A DNA stretch of 64,000 nucleotides from Bacteroidales bacterium (GTDB taxonomy: Bacteria > Bacteroidota > Bacteroidia > Bacteroidales > WCHB1-69). The stretch is taken from NCBI GenBank assembly GCA_017535665.1, contig JAFXTS010000020.1:30523-94522 (forward strand). The letters run 5' to 3'. The translations under genes were made by a program, and so were the position numbers. Of this stretch, positions 23,944 to 37,900 are shown in pieces (position 1 is the stretch's first letter; the number at the start of each line of letters is the position of its first letter). Below the pieces are notes generated by a model. It was given only the letters and a program-made list of their open reading frames with translations. It was not told where the DNA came from and did not search any database.

Positions 23944-23962
23944 CAGCCTCAAAATTTGCTAT

Positions 23963-25738
23963 ATGTCAGAAGACCTTCATTTAGTAAGCGATTTAGCGCT
24001 TATACTTATTTCAGCTGGTATTATCACCATCATTTTCAAGCTGTTGAAACAACCACTTGTGTTGGGGTATATTGTTGCGGGCTTCTTGGTGGGACCGAAT
24101 TTCAAGATTTTCCCCACGGTCGTTGAGCAGACATCCGTGCATCAGTGGTCGGAAATAGGAATCATCTTTTTGCTGTTTGCCCTCGGCTTAGAGTTCAGTT
24201 TCCGTAAGCTCTTCAAGGTGGGAGCCACCGCCATTATTGCCTCTGCCGCCGAGATTGTCATCATGTTTTGTGTGGGCTTTTTCACGGGCTATCTGATGAA
24301 GTGGACGGTGATGGAGAGCATTTTCCTCGGTGGTATGCTGGCCATGTCCTCTACCACCATCATTATCAAAGCTTTTGATGATTTGAATCTGAAGAAGGAA
24401 AAATTTGCTGACATCACCATGGTTATCCTTATCATTCAAGATATTGTGGCCATTTTGATGATGGTGTTGCTTTCTACTGCCGCTGTGAGCCAGCAGGTGG
24501 ACGGAGCAGACATGCTGATGTGCATCTTGAAGTTGATTTTCTTCATGGTGCTTTGGTTTGTGGTGGGCATTTCCATCATTCCCACCTTTTTTAGAAAGGC
24601 GAAAAAATACATTAACGACGAGACCCTGCTCATCATTTCTATTGGGCTCTGTTTTGGGATGGTGGTCTTCGCCAATTATGTGGGATTCTCATCGGCATTG
24701 GGCGCGTTTGTGATGGGTTCTATTCTTTCAGAAACTATTGAGGCAGAGCATATTGAAAGATTGTTGAAGAGTGTGAAAGATCTCTTTGGCGCCATCTTTT
24801 TTGTGTCGGTGGGTATGATGGTTGACCCTCAGATTTTGATTGATTATTGGCCTACGGTTTTGGCGCTTACGCTGATTGTTTTGGTGGTGAAGGCATTGAT
24901 TTCTTCATTCAGCGTGCTGATAGCGGGTGAAGATTTGAAGACCTCTTTGCAGGTGGGTTTCAGTTTGTCGCAAATCGGCGAATTTGCCTTTATTATTGCG
25001 GCTTTGGGTGTTTCGTTGAAGGTGATGAATCCGGTCATCTATCCGATCATTGTGGCGGTGGCGGTCATCAGTACTTTCACCACGCCGTACAGCATCCGGC
25101 TCGCGGCTCCGGTGTTCCGTTTTTTAGACAAGCGGATGCCCGACAAAATGAAGCGGGCGTTGGATTCTTACCAGTTGTTAGGAGGCAACAACAAGTTTGG
25201 AAGTGGCTGGCGGAAAGTGATTTCCACCTCGCTCACCCGTACAATCATCTTTGGGGTTTGCAGTTTCGCTGTGGTGTTGGTTTCGGTGAAATTTTTCTAT
25301 CCTTTCACTCTCGAAAAACTGAAGGACACCCTGCGCTACGATTGGATTATCAACCTGATCAACTGTGTGACCACGTTGGTGGTGCTTTCCCCGTTCCTGC
25401 TGGGACTGATTCGGCACGGCAGCCGCACGCAGGCGGTCTATTCGCAGTTGTGGCGGCAGAACCGATCCAACCGCATTGCCATTGTGGCCTGGACACTGTT
25501 CCGTGTTTTCGCCGCCTGTATGTTTGTGATAACCGTGCTTTCCAAGACCTTCAGCGCCAGTCTGTGGGCCCTGATTCCGATTGCCATCGTCTTGGTGCTA
25601 TTCCTCGGTCTTTCGCGCAATGTGCTGCACCGATATGCCCGTTTGGAGGAGAATTTTATGCAGAATCTGAATGCCAAAGAGCAGGAAAATGTCTCGCCAT
25701 TGCCTGAACTTGAAAACCTCAATGAGATAGAAAAATAG
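23963..25738 (+). CDS. CPA2-family monovalent cation/proton antiporter
   Basis: This 591-residue inner-membrane antiporter (Kef/NapA-like) exchanges K+ or Na+ for protons. About 12 membrane helices occupy residues 10-390, with family motifs LVLGYIVAGFLVGP, EIGIIFLLFALGLEFSFRKL, the FLGGMLAMSSTTIIIKAFDD helix and GAFVMGSILSETIEAEHIER. The C-terminus has two to four further hydrophobic segments (about 425-545), then a charged tail. It lacks the RCK/TrkA-N nucleotide-binding domain of KefB/KefC. It is a single gene with its own -7 box and a strong terminator at 25767-25795. Which ion it carries cannot be told from the sequence. Confidence 0.9.
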   Translation: MSEDLHLVSDLALILISAGIITIIFKLLKQPLVLGYIVAGFLVGPNFKIFPTVVEQTSVHQWSEIGIIFLLFALGLEFSFRKLFKVGATAIIASAAEIVIMFCVGFFTGYLMKWTVMESIFLGGMLAMSSTTIIIKAFDDLNLKKEKFADITMVILIIQDIVAILMMVLLSTAAVSQQVDGADMLMCILKLIFFMVLWFVVGISIIPTFFRKAKKYINDETLLIISIGLCFGMVVFANYVGFSSALGAFVMGSILSETIEAEHIERLLKSVKDLFGAIFFVSVGMMVDPQILIDYWPTVLALTLIVLVVKALISSFSVLIAGEDLKTSLQVGFSLSQIGEFAFIIAALGVSLKVMNPVIYPIIVAVAVISTFTTPYSIRLAAPVFRFLDKRMPDKMKRALDSYQLLGGNNKFGSGWRKVISTSLTRTIIFGVCSFAVVLVSVKFFYPFTLEKLKDTLRYDWIINLINCVTTLVVLSPFLLGLIRHGSRTQAVYSQLWRQNRSNRIAIVAWTLFRVFAACMFVITVLSKTFSASLWALIPIAIVLVLFLGLSRNVLHRYARLEENFMQNLNAKEQENVSPLPELENLNEIEK

Positions 25739-25766
25739 TGACAATTTTATCGAAACCTTTATAAAG

Positions 25767-25795
25767 CGCTGAGTGATAGTTCACTCGGCGTTTTT
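25767..25795 (+). terminator. Rho-independent terminator after the antiporter gene
   Basis: CGCTGAGTGA (25767-25776), loop TAGT, TCACTCGGCG (25781-25790), one G-T wobble, followed by TTTTT. It insulates the giant gene from upstream transcription. Confidence 0.8.
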
Positions 25796-25872
25796 CTTTT
25801 TATAAATAATATTTCATATTAAAGGCAACATTTTTTTCAATAAATGGTAAAGATAGAAAGGAATATTTTTCG

Positions 25873-25880
25873 TATTTTTG
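25873..25880 (+). promoter_or_regulatory. Putative -7 box of the giant adhesin gene
   Basis: TATTTTTG matches TAnnTTTG, 59 nt before the ATG at 25940. It may drive a transcript of more than 26 kb if the two lipoprotein genes and the peptidase gene are included. Confidence 0.45.
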
Positions 25881-25939
25881 CTCTTTAATGCAATAATTTA
25901 GGCATATTATATTGAACTCACTGATTAACAAATAGTTAT

Positions 25940-28900
25940 ATGAAACGATTGGGATCCAAACTGCTATTAATTGCTGTTTTAGGCATGTTGTTGGGACAAG
26001 TGCATGCTCAGAACACCAATAATTTGTGCATCAATGCCAACCCGTTCTGTACGGATGAGAACCCCTACGGTGTCTCATTCCCTGCAGGTACTGACGCTAC
26101 TGCTACTCCTGACCTTCCGGACGCGCAGCGTGGCTGTTTGTACTACACTCCTGCTCCGGCTTGGTATGTGATGCAGATTGACAACCCTGGTAGCTTGTTG
26201 ATTTATCTGGAGCACAGTGGAGGTCGTGACATCGACTTCGCTTGCTGGGGTCCTTTTGAGGGCTATAATACCTACGGCGAGCTCCTTCAGGCAGTTTGTA
26301 CCTCCCGACTGACCGGTGATGGTGCCACCCATCGTCCCAACAATGGGTATCATGATCCCAACAATCCTGGCACATGGGGTGGCTATCCCAGCGGCAACCT
26401 CATTGACTGCAGTTACAGTGCCCAATCTACTGAATGGTGCTTTATTCCCAATGCACAAGTCGGTCAGTGGTATATCTTCTTGATTTGTAACTATTCGCGT
26501 GCCCCTGGTACTATCTCTTTCAGCGTGCAGGATGGTGAGGCTACCACCAACTGCAACATTTTGGCGAGCATAAGTAATAACGGTCCTCTCTGTGAAGGAG
26601 AGGATTTGCAGCTTTTCTGCAATGCTACCAGTACCATCGGCTATTCTTGGACTGGCCCCAACGGATTCACCTCCAACCAGCAGAATCCAATCATCCCCAA
26701 TGTGACTCCGGCGGCATCGGGCACCTATACGGTTGTCTATCAGCCCAACAACTCCAATGAGCCGCAGACGGGTAGCACCTTAGTTGAGGTGTATGACCGT
26801 CCGTCTGCTTCTATTACGCCTTCCCAGACCGCCTTGTGTAATGGCGAAGCGGTCTTGTTGGAAGGTTCTTCCGATTGTAATGATTGTCAGTTCCAGTGGA
26901 GCAATGGGTCTGACCAACACTCCATCAGTGTGATGCCGCGTGTGACGACCACCTATACCCTTACGGTTACCAATGGTAACTGTAGTTCGGTGGCATCGCA
27001 GACCATCACTGTGGGCGCTGTGCCTACCGTGGCGGTTGCGCCCGCTGTCATCACGCTCTGTTCCGCCATCGGCTTCGTTGACCTTGAGGCCATCTCTACG
27101 CAATGCGGCACGGGCTGTAGTTATGTGTGGAGCAACGGCACAGTCGGCTCTGTGAATCATATCACGATGGACGACTGTACTGCTGATGTGGACAATATTT
27201 TCACGGTGACCTGCACCAACAGTTATGGTTGTACGGCAGAGGCATACTCCATTGTTCGTATGACTGAGAATGTGGATGTGGCGGAATGTAATGTGTTTTA
27301 TGCAGATAACCATGGAGATCCTGCCTCGCAAGGTCTTACACCATCTTCGCCGACCACCATTGAGCATGCTATTGAGCAGGCCTCTTGTACCAACGCCATC
27401 ATCCGATTGGATACAGGAAGGTACGTCATTGACCAGCCTATCCGCATGGCCAGCAACCTGACCTTGGAGGGTGGTTTTATGGATGAATACAAGATAAAGA
27501 CTTCAGAGATAGGTGCCACCACCATTTATCGTTCCAACCAGTATGTGGAAGGAACCTCGACGGCACCCCGACTGGTGGCTATTGAAGCCAACAGTTTGAA
27601 TGACTTCCGTTTGCAGGATTTGACCATCCAGACAGCCAATGCGCCGGAACTGCCTGCCGTGAATACCGCCACCAATGCCGCCGATGATAAAGACTGCTAC
27701 AATATGGTGGACCCGGGTGAGCTGATTCCGACGGTGACGGTCAACATCGGCAATACGATTATACCTTCCACCACCACGCAGGTGCTTCCGGGTACCAGAG
27801 CGTATAGCCGTTACGTGACTTTGTACAAGGCGAGTGAAATAGGCGACCCCATGACCTTTACGGCACTCGGATTCGATGTGGCTTCATTGACGGACGTGCC
27901 AGCGGATGGCTCTTTGCGTCATTTGAGGATCACACTGGTGGAGGTCCCGTTCGAGAGTTTTAACCAATTTCTGAATGGTAACCAAACAACGAATGGCTGT
28001 GGCGTTCAGTATTTCACCGATTTGTACAATATGTCGGGTGCCACAACGGTATATGATGGTTATTTCTGTGTGGATGGAACCGGACTTGTCACCTTCCCCA
28101 TCAATTACGATTATCAAGGTGGCAATCTGATGGTCATTCTCGATGGTGTTGGCTGTTACACTGCTACCTCCAACGGCGGTTGTGCTCTGAATGTGCGTGG
28201 CGGTACTACCAATGCTGCAGAATACATGTCGGGTAGAAATCAGAGCCAGACGTCTACACCGCAGTCCGCCAATAATCAGTGGAACCTTATTCCGAGATAT
28301 TATGCGGAGCGTCCTAATATCTCATTCTTCACCTGTACCGACCGTACCGTTGCTGGCAACGTGGTGGCAACGGTGAGTCCAGGTAGCACCCCGAGGAATT
28401 TCCCGCTTCCGGGTGAGTCGGGTCACCATCGTACAGTTGCCCTCTATACGGATGATGAGATTGGTACAGGTCCCCGTATGCTCTCCGGCATCGCTCTTGA
28501 CGTGGCCAGTATCTCTGCCAATGCAGGTAGAACGCGTACGGTGCGCATTTATATGAAAAACACTACGGATGTCACGTTGAATGCCGGTCAGGTGTGGAAC
28601 CAGTATATCTCCAATGCCTCTTTGGTTTATTCGGGTACTTTCTGTGAGGATGCTACGGGATGGACGACCTTCCCTGTTGATTTCGCCTACGAAGGAAATA
28701 GTTTGATGGTGATGATAGAGGGTGAGGGTTGCGGCTCTACGGGCGGTTGTCCGGTAATGGTCAATTGTAGTTCGGTCTCAGATCAATGTGTGTACACCAC
28801 CACCAATGAGGGAGCCTATTACTCCATCAACACATTGGCGGCTTCTGCCTATCGTCCCAACTTGCAGTTATATTCCACCAGTAGCGAGGATGATATTTTC

Positions 28901-31900
28901 TATGTGAATGAATCTAACTATGGCGTATCCACCTATGGTATCCACTTGGCCAACTGTGGTCGGTACGACATCGTTCGTTGTCGAATCATGGCCGGTAATG
29001 CCAGTAGAGGAAAGAATGGAACAGTAGGAAAGAATGGTGGTGATGGCGGTAATGGCGGTAATGGTAACATCGGATTGACGGGTGTGATTGAGGATGGTGT
29101 GACGCATGGTGAGATGGGTACCTTGTATGTGTCTGGTGGAGCAGGTGGTTTGGGTGGACGCGCAGGTACTTCCGCAGGTACAGCCACCCCCGCTGGACAG
29201 GGCGGTAATGGTGGACAGGGTGGACAATACAAGACACAGTCCCCATTCGAAACGAACGCTGGTGGTAATGGTACTGATGGTGGGAACAATCCGGGTTCTC
29301 GCACGATGGGACATACGGCAGGTTCTAATGCCAGTTCGCAGCCTGGTATGGTAACCGCTGCTGCCCAATGGACGGATCCGACGATGATACAGACTGCAGC
29401 CAATGGTGCTGCGGGTGTGAATGGTACCAACGGAGTGACAGCCAACCCCATTTATAACAACTATTTCAACCCCGGTGTTCAGGTGAATGGTGGAGATGGT
29501 ACTGGTGGCGCCGGTGGTGGCGGCGGTGGCGGCGGTGGTGCCGCTGCAGCCAAGAATACCTACAGCAGCGACATGCGTCTGGCTCTGGCTTCCGGTAGCG
29601 GTGGCGGTGCCGGCGGTGGTGGCGGCGGTGGTGGCCAAGGCGGTGGCGGTGGCTACGGCGGCGGCTCATCGTTCGGTATCTATTCCTACAATGATGCAGG
29701 CGACAGAAACATCATGGATTGCTATATCACTGCAGGCGCAGCAGGTATCGGCGGTAATGGTGCTGTCGGCGGCACCGGCGGCACCGGCGGCGCTGGTGGT
29801 ACTTGCGATGACATCGCCAGCATCAGAGCAAAACATAACAATGACAATACGTTGACAAACTATATAGCAGCCGCCTTTGCGGGTTATGGAGATAATGGTG
29901 GTTCTGGCGGTAATGGCGGAAATGGTGGCCGTGGTGCCGATGGTGCCACCGGCGCAAGTCACGCCACCGTGGATGTGACGAACCTCGGCGTACCGACTGC
30001 ACCGGCAGCAGATTTTACCAACTGGCCCACGCTGTTGTCACAAAACATCATTCATGCCGGCTCGCATGAGAAGCCTTATACCAGTTGTACCGATGTGGAG
30101 ATGGATATGTGTAGCGTGGGCGACCAACTCTACTATACCACGTTCGGTAGCGAGGCTACTCCTTCGTCAGGCAACTCCTGTACTACCATCCAATATACGG
30201 GTATCACCTCTGACCTGCCTAACCAGGTTACGGCTACGGGTCGTAAGACCCCGCAGGCTACTGGAGCCAGCACCAGTAACCGTTATTCAGGTTTCAACCT
30301 TGTGCTTTTCAGCCCTGTTGAACCTGGACATATAACCGGTAACCCGGATGTGTGCCCCGGAGAATATAGTTATTGCATCGCATACGAAACCGGTTACTTC
30401 TATTCCTGGGATATTATTCAAGGAAGAGAATATGCGGAGTTCATCTCCGATACCACGATCAACTGCGTGGCGGTATCGTTTACGAATAGCACCAATGAGG
30501 TACAGCAAGTGGCTCTGGAAGTTCAAATCAGTCCGCCCTGCTGCCCCAGTTTTGTTCGTGACACCTTCTGGGTGGATGTGGAACCCATGGTTCATATCGA
30601 CAATATTACCTCTACGAGAAAATTGTGTGAAGGCGCCAACTCCACATTGTGGGTGATGGCTACCCCGCCAGATGCCACCTACCAGTGGATGCTGAACGGC
30701 AACCCCATCAATGGGGCTACCAGCAGCACTTATACCGTCACCGACGCTTCTGAAGTGAATACAGGTGAATATGTGGTGGTGGTGACAGGTGCTTGTAATG
30801 TGGAGATGGATACCGTGCAGGTACAACTCAGACCTATGCCTGAGGTGACCGTCATGGTGGACGAACCGCTCTGTGTGCCCGCCTATCCGCTGTTTATCTT
30901 TACCTCCAATATGGATGGGGTGGAGGTGACTTTTACATTTGAAGGGAACACCTATACCATCACCGTGGATGAGGGAGAAAACTATGTGGATGACATTCTT
31001 GCACATGGTACCGGTATCGTATCGGTGGTGTCGGCTGAATCGCCAGATCATTGTGTGAATAATGACGTTTATTCAGACCTGTTCCTTGCTTTGAACAGTG
31101 AGGATGTGACTTCTGCAGGTGCCGACAGAACCTATTGCGATACCTACGTGCCCATTGAGGCGGTTGAGCCCGACAATGAGGGTGAACATGTAAGTTACGG
31201 ACATTGGGAGCTGGTATCCACCAACCCGTCAGGAAACACAGTTGTTTTTGATGATATCAACAATTATAGCACCCATTTTACCGCCAGCGGTCCTGGCGAG
31301 TATGAGATCCGTTGGGTGCTCACTGTTGAAAACCCCTGCCCGAACGAAGTGGCCGATACGGTGGTCATCACCATTACCGAACCGCTTGACCTCACCTTCG
31401 AACCCGGCCTGACCTCCTGCTTCGGCGAACCAGTGAATATTGCGGTCCTCGGCAGCGGGGGAACTGCTCCCTATACTTATTACTGGATTGACAATAGCGA
31501 TCCTGACAACCCGGAGGTGATCGGATTGGGTTACCGTATTGAAGGTCTTGTGCCGGGTGTAGATTATTTGATGGTGATGATGGATGAAAATGAGTGCGAG
31601 TTCGACAGCAACTTCGTCATCACGCTACTCGCTTCACAGTCTATCAACATCCATGACATTGATACGCTTTGTCCGAATGCCGAAAATGTGCCGGTGGCGA
31701 TTACCATTGATGATGGAACGGCTCCCTTCCATGTTGCTATTACCTATCAGGGACGTGTCTATGAGTACGATACCGAAGAACACGAACTGAACTATAATTT
31801 GCCTTTGGCTTTAACGGGATGCGACATTCATGATACTATTTATTTGGCCATTACCGACCGTAACGGATGTACCGCATACGACACCGCAGCTTTTGTAGTG

Positions 31901-34900
31901 GCCGACCTTCGTGCTCCTGCCATTTCAGGAACGATACCGAACGACACTCTCGCCTGCCCGAGCGACATCCCCACGACATTCGCAGATTTGAGCGAACTGG
32001 TGGCTCATTTGTCGGGCGGCGACAATACGATTACCGACAACTGTACTTCATTCAATCGCCTCCGTATGAATTTGTCGGAGTCAACATCAACCAACGGATG
32101 CAGATCTACGCTTGTGCGTACCTATACCGTGAGCGACGAATGTGACAATTCCACCACGATCACCCATACGATTATCGTGGAAGATACGATTGCTCCTGTT
32201 GTCGATGGAACGTTGAGCGACATGCGAGTGGCTTGCCTAAGTGAGGTGGCGGATGCCATTACCGATCTCCAGACACTGGTTGAGACTTTCAGTCTTACAG
32301 TATCGGATAACTGTAGCAGATTCTCGGATTTGGATTTGCAGGTGACGACTGAACCTTTCACCGCCCTGTGTAATGCAAGTTATGTGCGTACCTATACCAT
32401 CACCGACACGTGTGGCAATTCCACTGTGATTACCCAGAATATCATCTTCAATGATGATGCCGCCCCCGTAATTACCGGTACACTCCGTGATACTACCATC
32501 TATGCGGAAGCCGATTGCAGTTATGCAAATGTTGCTGCCTACAGAACCGTGTCTCAATTGGTGGCTGCCGGTTTGGAAGTGACCGATTGTAATCTGGTGG
32601 AGGAGATTGCATACGAGGATGACAATACCGATCCTATCAGAGAGTGTGTGAAGAGAATTGTGAGAACTTACACGGTGTCGGATAGTTGTGGGCATTCCAC
32701 AACCATAACACAAACTATTTATGTAGAAGATACCATTTCGCCCGCTGTGGACAACATCCTCCACGATACTACCCTTTATTATACCGATGCGCAATGCCAT
32801 TACGATGAAGTGACCCCGCTCGCTATTACCGACTTCCATGTTACCGATTGTAATGAGGTGAACTTGGTGGTGACGCATCGCGATACCGTGGGCGCTCCTG
32901 GAGATTGTGAATGGAGTTATGTGAGAGTTTATTCGTTCACTGACATCTGTAATAACACCCCCACTGTTCTGGAGCAGACGATTACGATTAAGGATACAAC
33001 TCGTCCTCAGGTGGTGGATAATTTGGAAGATACTACTCTATATTATATAGGTAATGAATGCGATTTGGATGCCTTCCCGCGTCTGACTTTAGCAGATTTT
33101 GAGGTGGAAGATTGTCGCTATGAACATCTGCAATTCTCTGTTGTGGAACGAGATACCACGAATGGGGGAGAGGGTTGCTCATGGACTTACACCCGTGTTT
33201 ATACCTTCGCTGATGACTGTAACAACACCTCTGTTTCTATAGATCAATTGATTACGGTGCGTGACACCACCCGTCCGGCCATTGCTGGAACGCTGGCAGA
33301 TACCACCATCTACCGCTTGGCCGACTGCACCTACGAGCTGCCGACTAACCTGACGATTGCTGGGTTGGAGGCCGCCGGCCTGACCATCACCGACTGCAAC
33401 TTGGATAACAACGTGGCTGTGAGCGATGCCAACTTGGTGGGAGACGACTGTAGCGCAACAGTGGTGAGAACCTACACCATCTCTGACCTCTGTGGCAATA
33501 CCAACACCATCACCCAGAACATCATCATTGAAGATACTACCCGCCCGTATCTGACTGCCCCGATTGCTGACTCGCTCCTGACGGCGACCAACTGTGAATT
33601 TGTGGTGCCCGACTTTGTGACGATTGCCCGCACCTTGGCTGCTGACAACTGCACGGCCACGGCAGATATCGACATCCAGCAGTCAGTGGCTGCCGGCACG
33701 CCCGTCACCGCTGCGATGGATGTGACCGTTACCCTCGAGGATGCCTGCGGCAACTCCAATAGTTACACCATCCATATCACCCTGCCTGAAGAATTGACGC
33801 TGACGCTCCATCAGGGAGATACCGCCATCTGCGAGGGCCAGAGCGTGACACTGCCCACCACTTTCACCGGTGGCGTCGCACCTTACGTGTACGCTTGGAC
33901 CCCGACCAGCGGACTGACACCTACAGATGTCGACACGGTGGTGGCAACCCCCGAGGATGGAACCTATAACTACGAAGTCACCCTCACCGATGGCAACGGC
34001 TGTACGGCCACAGCCTCTGTGACGGTTATCGTGGATACCATGCCCGCAGAACCCGTACTCAGTTCAACGGCAGATGTGGCTTGCCAGGGCGGTTCCAATG
34101 GTACTATCACCATTGAATCTCCTGTGGGCACGGGCTACAGTTATTCTCTCAATAATGCCGCATTACAAGACACTGCCAATGTGTATGTAGGCCTTTCAGC
34201 AGGCTTCTATACCGTAATGGTTCAGTCGAATACGGTGAACAACACCAACTGTCAGGCCACCTCCACCATTGAGGTGGAAAGCTCGCCCACCAACCCGCGT
34301 GTCGCTATCGACTCGCTGGCTGTTGACCTGCTGCTCTGTCCCAACCAAGGTACACAGGAAATTACTGCCCGTATTATCAGCGGCACCGAGCCGTTTGTGG
34401 TGACTTGGACAGGCGCAACGGTTGATCCGACCGACAGCCTGACGGCCACAGTAGCGGTGGATGCTACTGCCTGCGACTCTGTATATACGGTCAATATCGT
34501 GATTACTGACGGCAATGAGTGCGAGGCCTCCAGCGAGTATGCCTTCCGTATTGTGGATACGCTGGCTCCCGCCATCCACGGCGTGCTGGTGAACGACACC
34601 GTGGCTTGTCCCAACGATGTGCCCGCCCCGTATTCCGATCTGACTGCGCTGAATGCCGCCCTCGTTGGCGCTGATGCCGGTATCGAGGATAGTTGCACTA
34701 TTTTCGCCAACCTCGACATGACAGTTGAGACTGCCAACTATACCCAGAGTTGCGAATATCAGATTGTCAGAACTTATACCGTGACGGATGAGTGCGGCAA
34801 CGCCTCCACCATTACCCATGCCATCATCGTTCATGATACCATCGCTCCTGTCATTACGGGTACGATTGATGCTGAGACAGTGGTCTGTGTGGCAGACTTT

Positions 34901-37900
34901 ACCGATGCAGTTCAGACTGTAGATGACCTCTTGGCTCTGTTGCAGGGCGGTACCATCACCGATAACTGCTGCGATGCCGAGCATCTTACCCTGACTTCTA
35001 CCACACAAAACTTTACCTCATATTGTAATGGCGATTACATTAGAACTTATACCGTAACAGATAGTTGTGGTAATTCTACCTCTATTGAACAACATTTGAT
35101 TGTCAATGATAATGTGACTCCTGTGATTGAAGGCACTTTAGCCGACATCACTATCTTTGCAGACTCTGCTTGCACCCACACCCTTCCCACGGCTTACACG
35201 GCGGTGGCTGAGTTGGAGACTGCTGGTCTGACCATTACCGACTGCAACCTGGTGGCTGAAATTCAGTCTGCGGATGCAGATATGGTGGATTATGATGATT
35301 GCAACACGTTGGTTGTCAGAACTTATACGGTATCCGACAGCTGCAACAATACATCCACCATCACTCAGAATATCTATATCCAAGATACCATTCATCCTTG
35401 GTTGAGTGAGATGATTGCCGACAGTTTGCTGACGGGTGTGAATTGTGAGTTTGAGATTCCGGATTTCGAGGCAATTGCTGTTACGTTAGCGCAAGACAAC
35501 TGCACGGCACAAGCCGATATTGATGTGGAACAGTCGCCTGCGGCGGGTACTTCTACTGATGCTGATGGCGATGTGACGATTACCTTGACCGATGGTTGCG
35601 GCTTGCAGACCACTTACACGGTTCATTACACACTGCCCACAGTGCCTGTGCTGACGCTCCATCAGGGCGATACCGCGGTGTGCGAAGGCCAGAGCGTGAC
35701 GTTGCCCACTACGCTGGTGGACGGCACGGCTCCGTTTACCTACGCATGGACTCCGGCTGACGGCCTCAATGCTACCAATACCGATACGGTGGTGGCCACT
35801 CCCGACAGAGGTACTTACACTTATACGGTGACAGTCACCGATGCGAACGGTTGTACTTCACAGGCTTCCGTCACCGTTGAGGTGGATACCATTCCCGCTA
35901 CGCCTGTGATGACGCAGGAACCCAATGTGGCTTGTCAAGGTGATGCCAACGGTTCTATTACCATCACTTATCCTGTTGGTAGCGGTTATAGTTACTCTTT
36001 GAATAATGCTGATCCGCAGGATACAACGAATGTGTATCATGGTTTGATTCAGGGTCAATATACGGTGGTGGTGATTACCGATGCTGCAGCAGGATGCCAG
36101 TCCAGCGGCACCATTGAGGTGGAGAACTCACCTGCCATTCCGACCATCGCCATTGACACATTGCTGGTGGATCTCTGTCCCAACCAGGGCACGCAGGAGG
36201 TGACCGCCCAGATTATCAACGGCCTTGCACCGTTCATCGTGACTTGGGAAAATGCTACGATGAACCCCGCCGACAGCCTGTCGGCCACGGTATCCTTCGA
36301 TGCGGCTGTTTGCGACTCCAACTATAGTGTCACGGTCCGCATTGTGGATGGCAATGAATGTGAAACCTTCTCCAACTATGTCTTCCGCGTGGCTGACTCG
36401 CTCGCTCCCGTGATGACCGAGTTCGTGGATACGCTCCGTGTGGAAGGATGCGATGAATCTTCCGCTCCTAATGTATTGACTACGGAAGGTGAGTTGGCGG
36501 CATTGGGCGTGACTTATACGGATGAATGTACGGCTACCGGCAACTTCATCGTGAATTGCACTGCCGATACCGCTGGCACTTGTCCGATTGTCATTACCCG
36601 TTACTATACTGTGACCGACGAATGCGGCCATGTGAGTGAGCCGGCTATCCATAGAATTTTGATTGATGACGAGACGGCACCCGAGGTGACCGTGGCTGCG
36701 GTGATGGATACGCTCAACAGTTGCGGCGCACAGAACGCTCCTGCTGCCGCCACCACGCCTGCCGAATTGCAAGCCATTGGCTTTGCTTTCTCAGACCTCT
36801 GCACTGCAACCGCAGACCTGACTCTCGCGCTCGTGGCCGATACGACCTCCGATGGCTGTACGGTTGAGATGACTCGTGCATATACGGTGACCGATGCTTG
36901 TGGAAACGAAAGTGCCGTGATGACGCATATCATCCGCATCCACGACAGCATCGCTCCCGTCATCAACAATGAGATTCCCGAGTTGACGCTTTACGGCTGC
37001 GATACTACTACGGTGTTGGCAGCTTACCCGACCGCTACTACCGTGGCCGAGTTGCTCGCTTTGGGCGGCATTACCATCACGGAGGCTTGCACCCCGCAAG
37101 ACGAAATGGTGGTGCATCATCGTGCCGACTCCACCGGTCTCTGCGAGATCATGGTTGCCCGTACCTACTGGGTGGAGGATGCCTGCGGCAACCTCAGCAA
37201 CGAGGTCTCCCACGTGATTCGTATTCTGGATACATTCGCTCCTACTGTGAATGTGACATTGTCTGATACGACTATCTATTATACCACCACCCATTGCGAC
37301 TATGATGAAGTGGCAATACTGAGTCAGGATTATTTCAATGCGCAAGACTGCCATCAGGTGAATATGGAGGTGGTTCATCACGATACCGTTGGCGCGCCTG
37401 GCGACTGCGAATGGAGCTATATCCGCGACTACCGCTTCACCGACGAATGCGGTAATGGTCCGGTCATCGTTTCACACCAAATCATGGTGAAAGACACGAT
37501 GCGCCCGCAGGTGGTCGATGATTTGCGTGATACTATATTATATTATGTGGGCAATGATTGCACACTGCCCACTTATCCGCGATTAACGTTGAGTGACTTT
37601 AATGTAGAAGATTGTAGATATAATAATTTGCAATTCTCTGTCATTGAAAGAGATACAACGAATAATGGCGAGGGTTGTGAATGGAGTTATACCCGAGTTT
37701 ATACGTTTGCTGATGATTGTAATAATACTTCCGTCAGCATTGACCAGTTGATTACAATCCAAGACACTACCCGTCCCGCCATCGCCGGTACTCTGCTCGA
37801 CCTGACCGTGTATCGCTTGGAGGATTGCAGTTATGTGCTGCCCGACACACTCACGGTAGCTGTAATGTCATCATCATTGACCATCACCGATTGTAATTTA

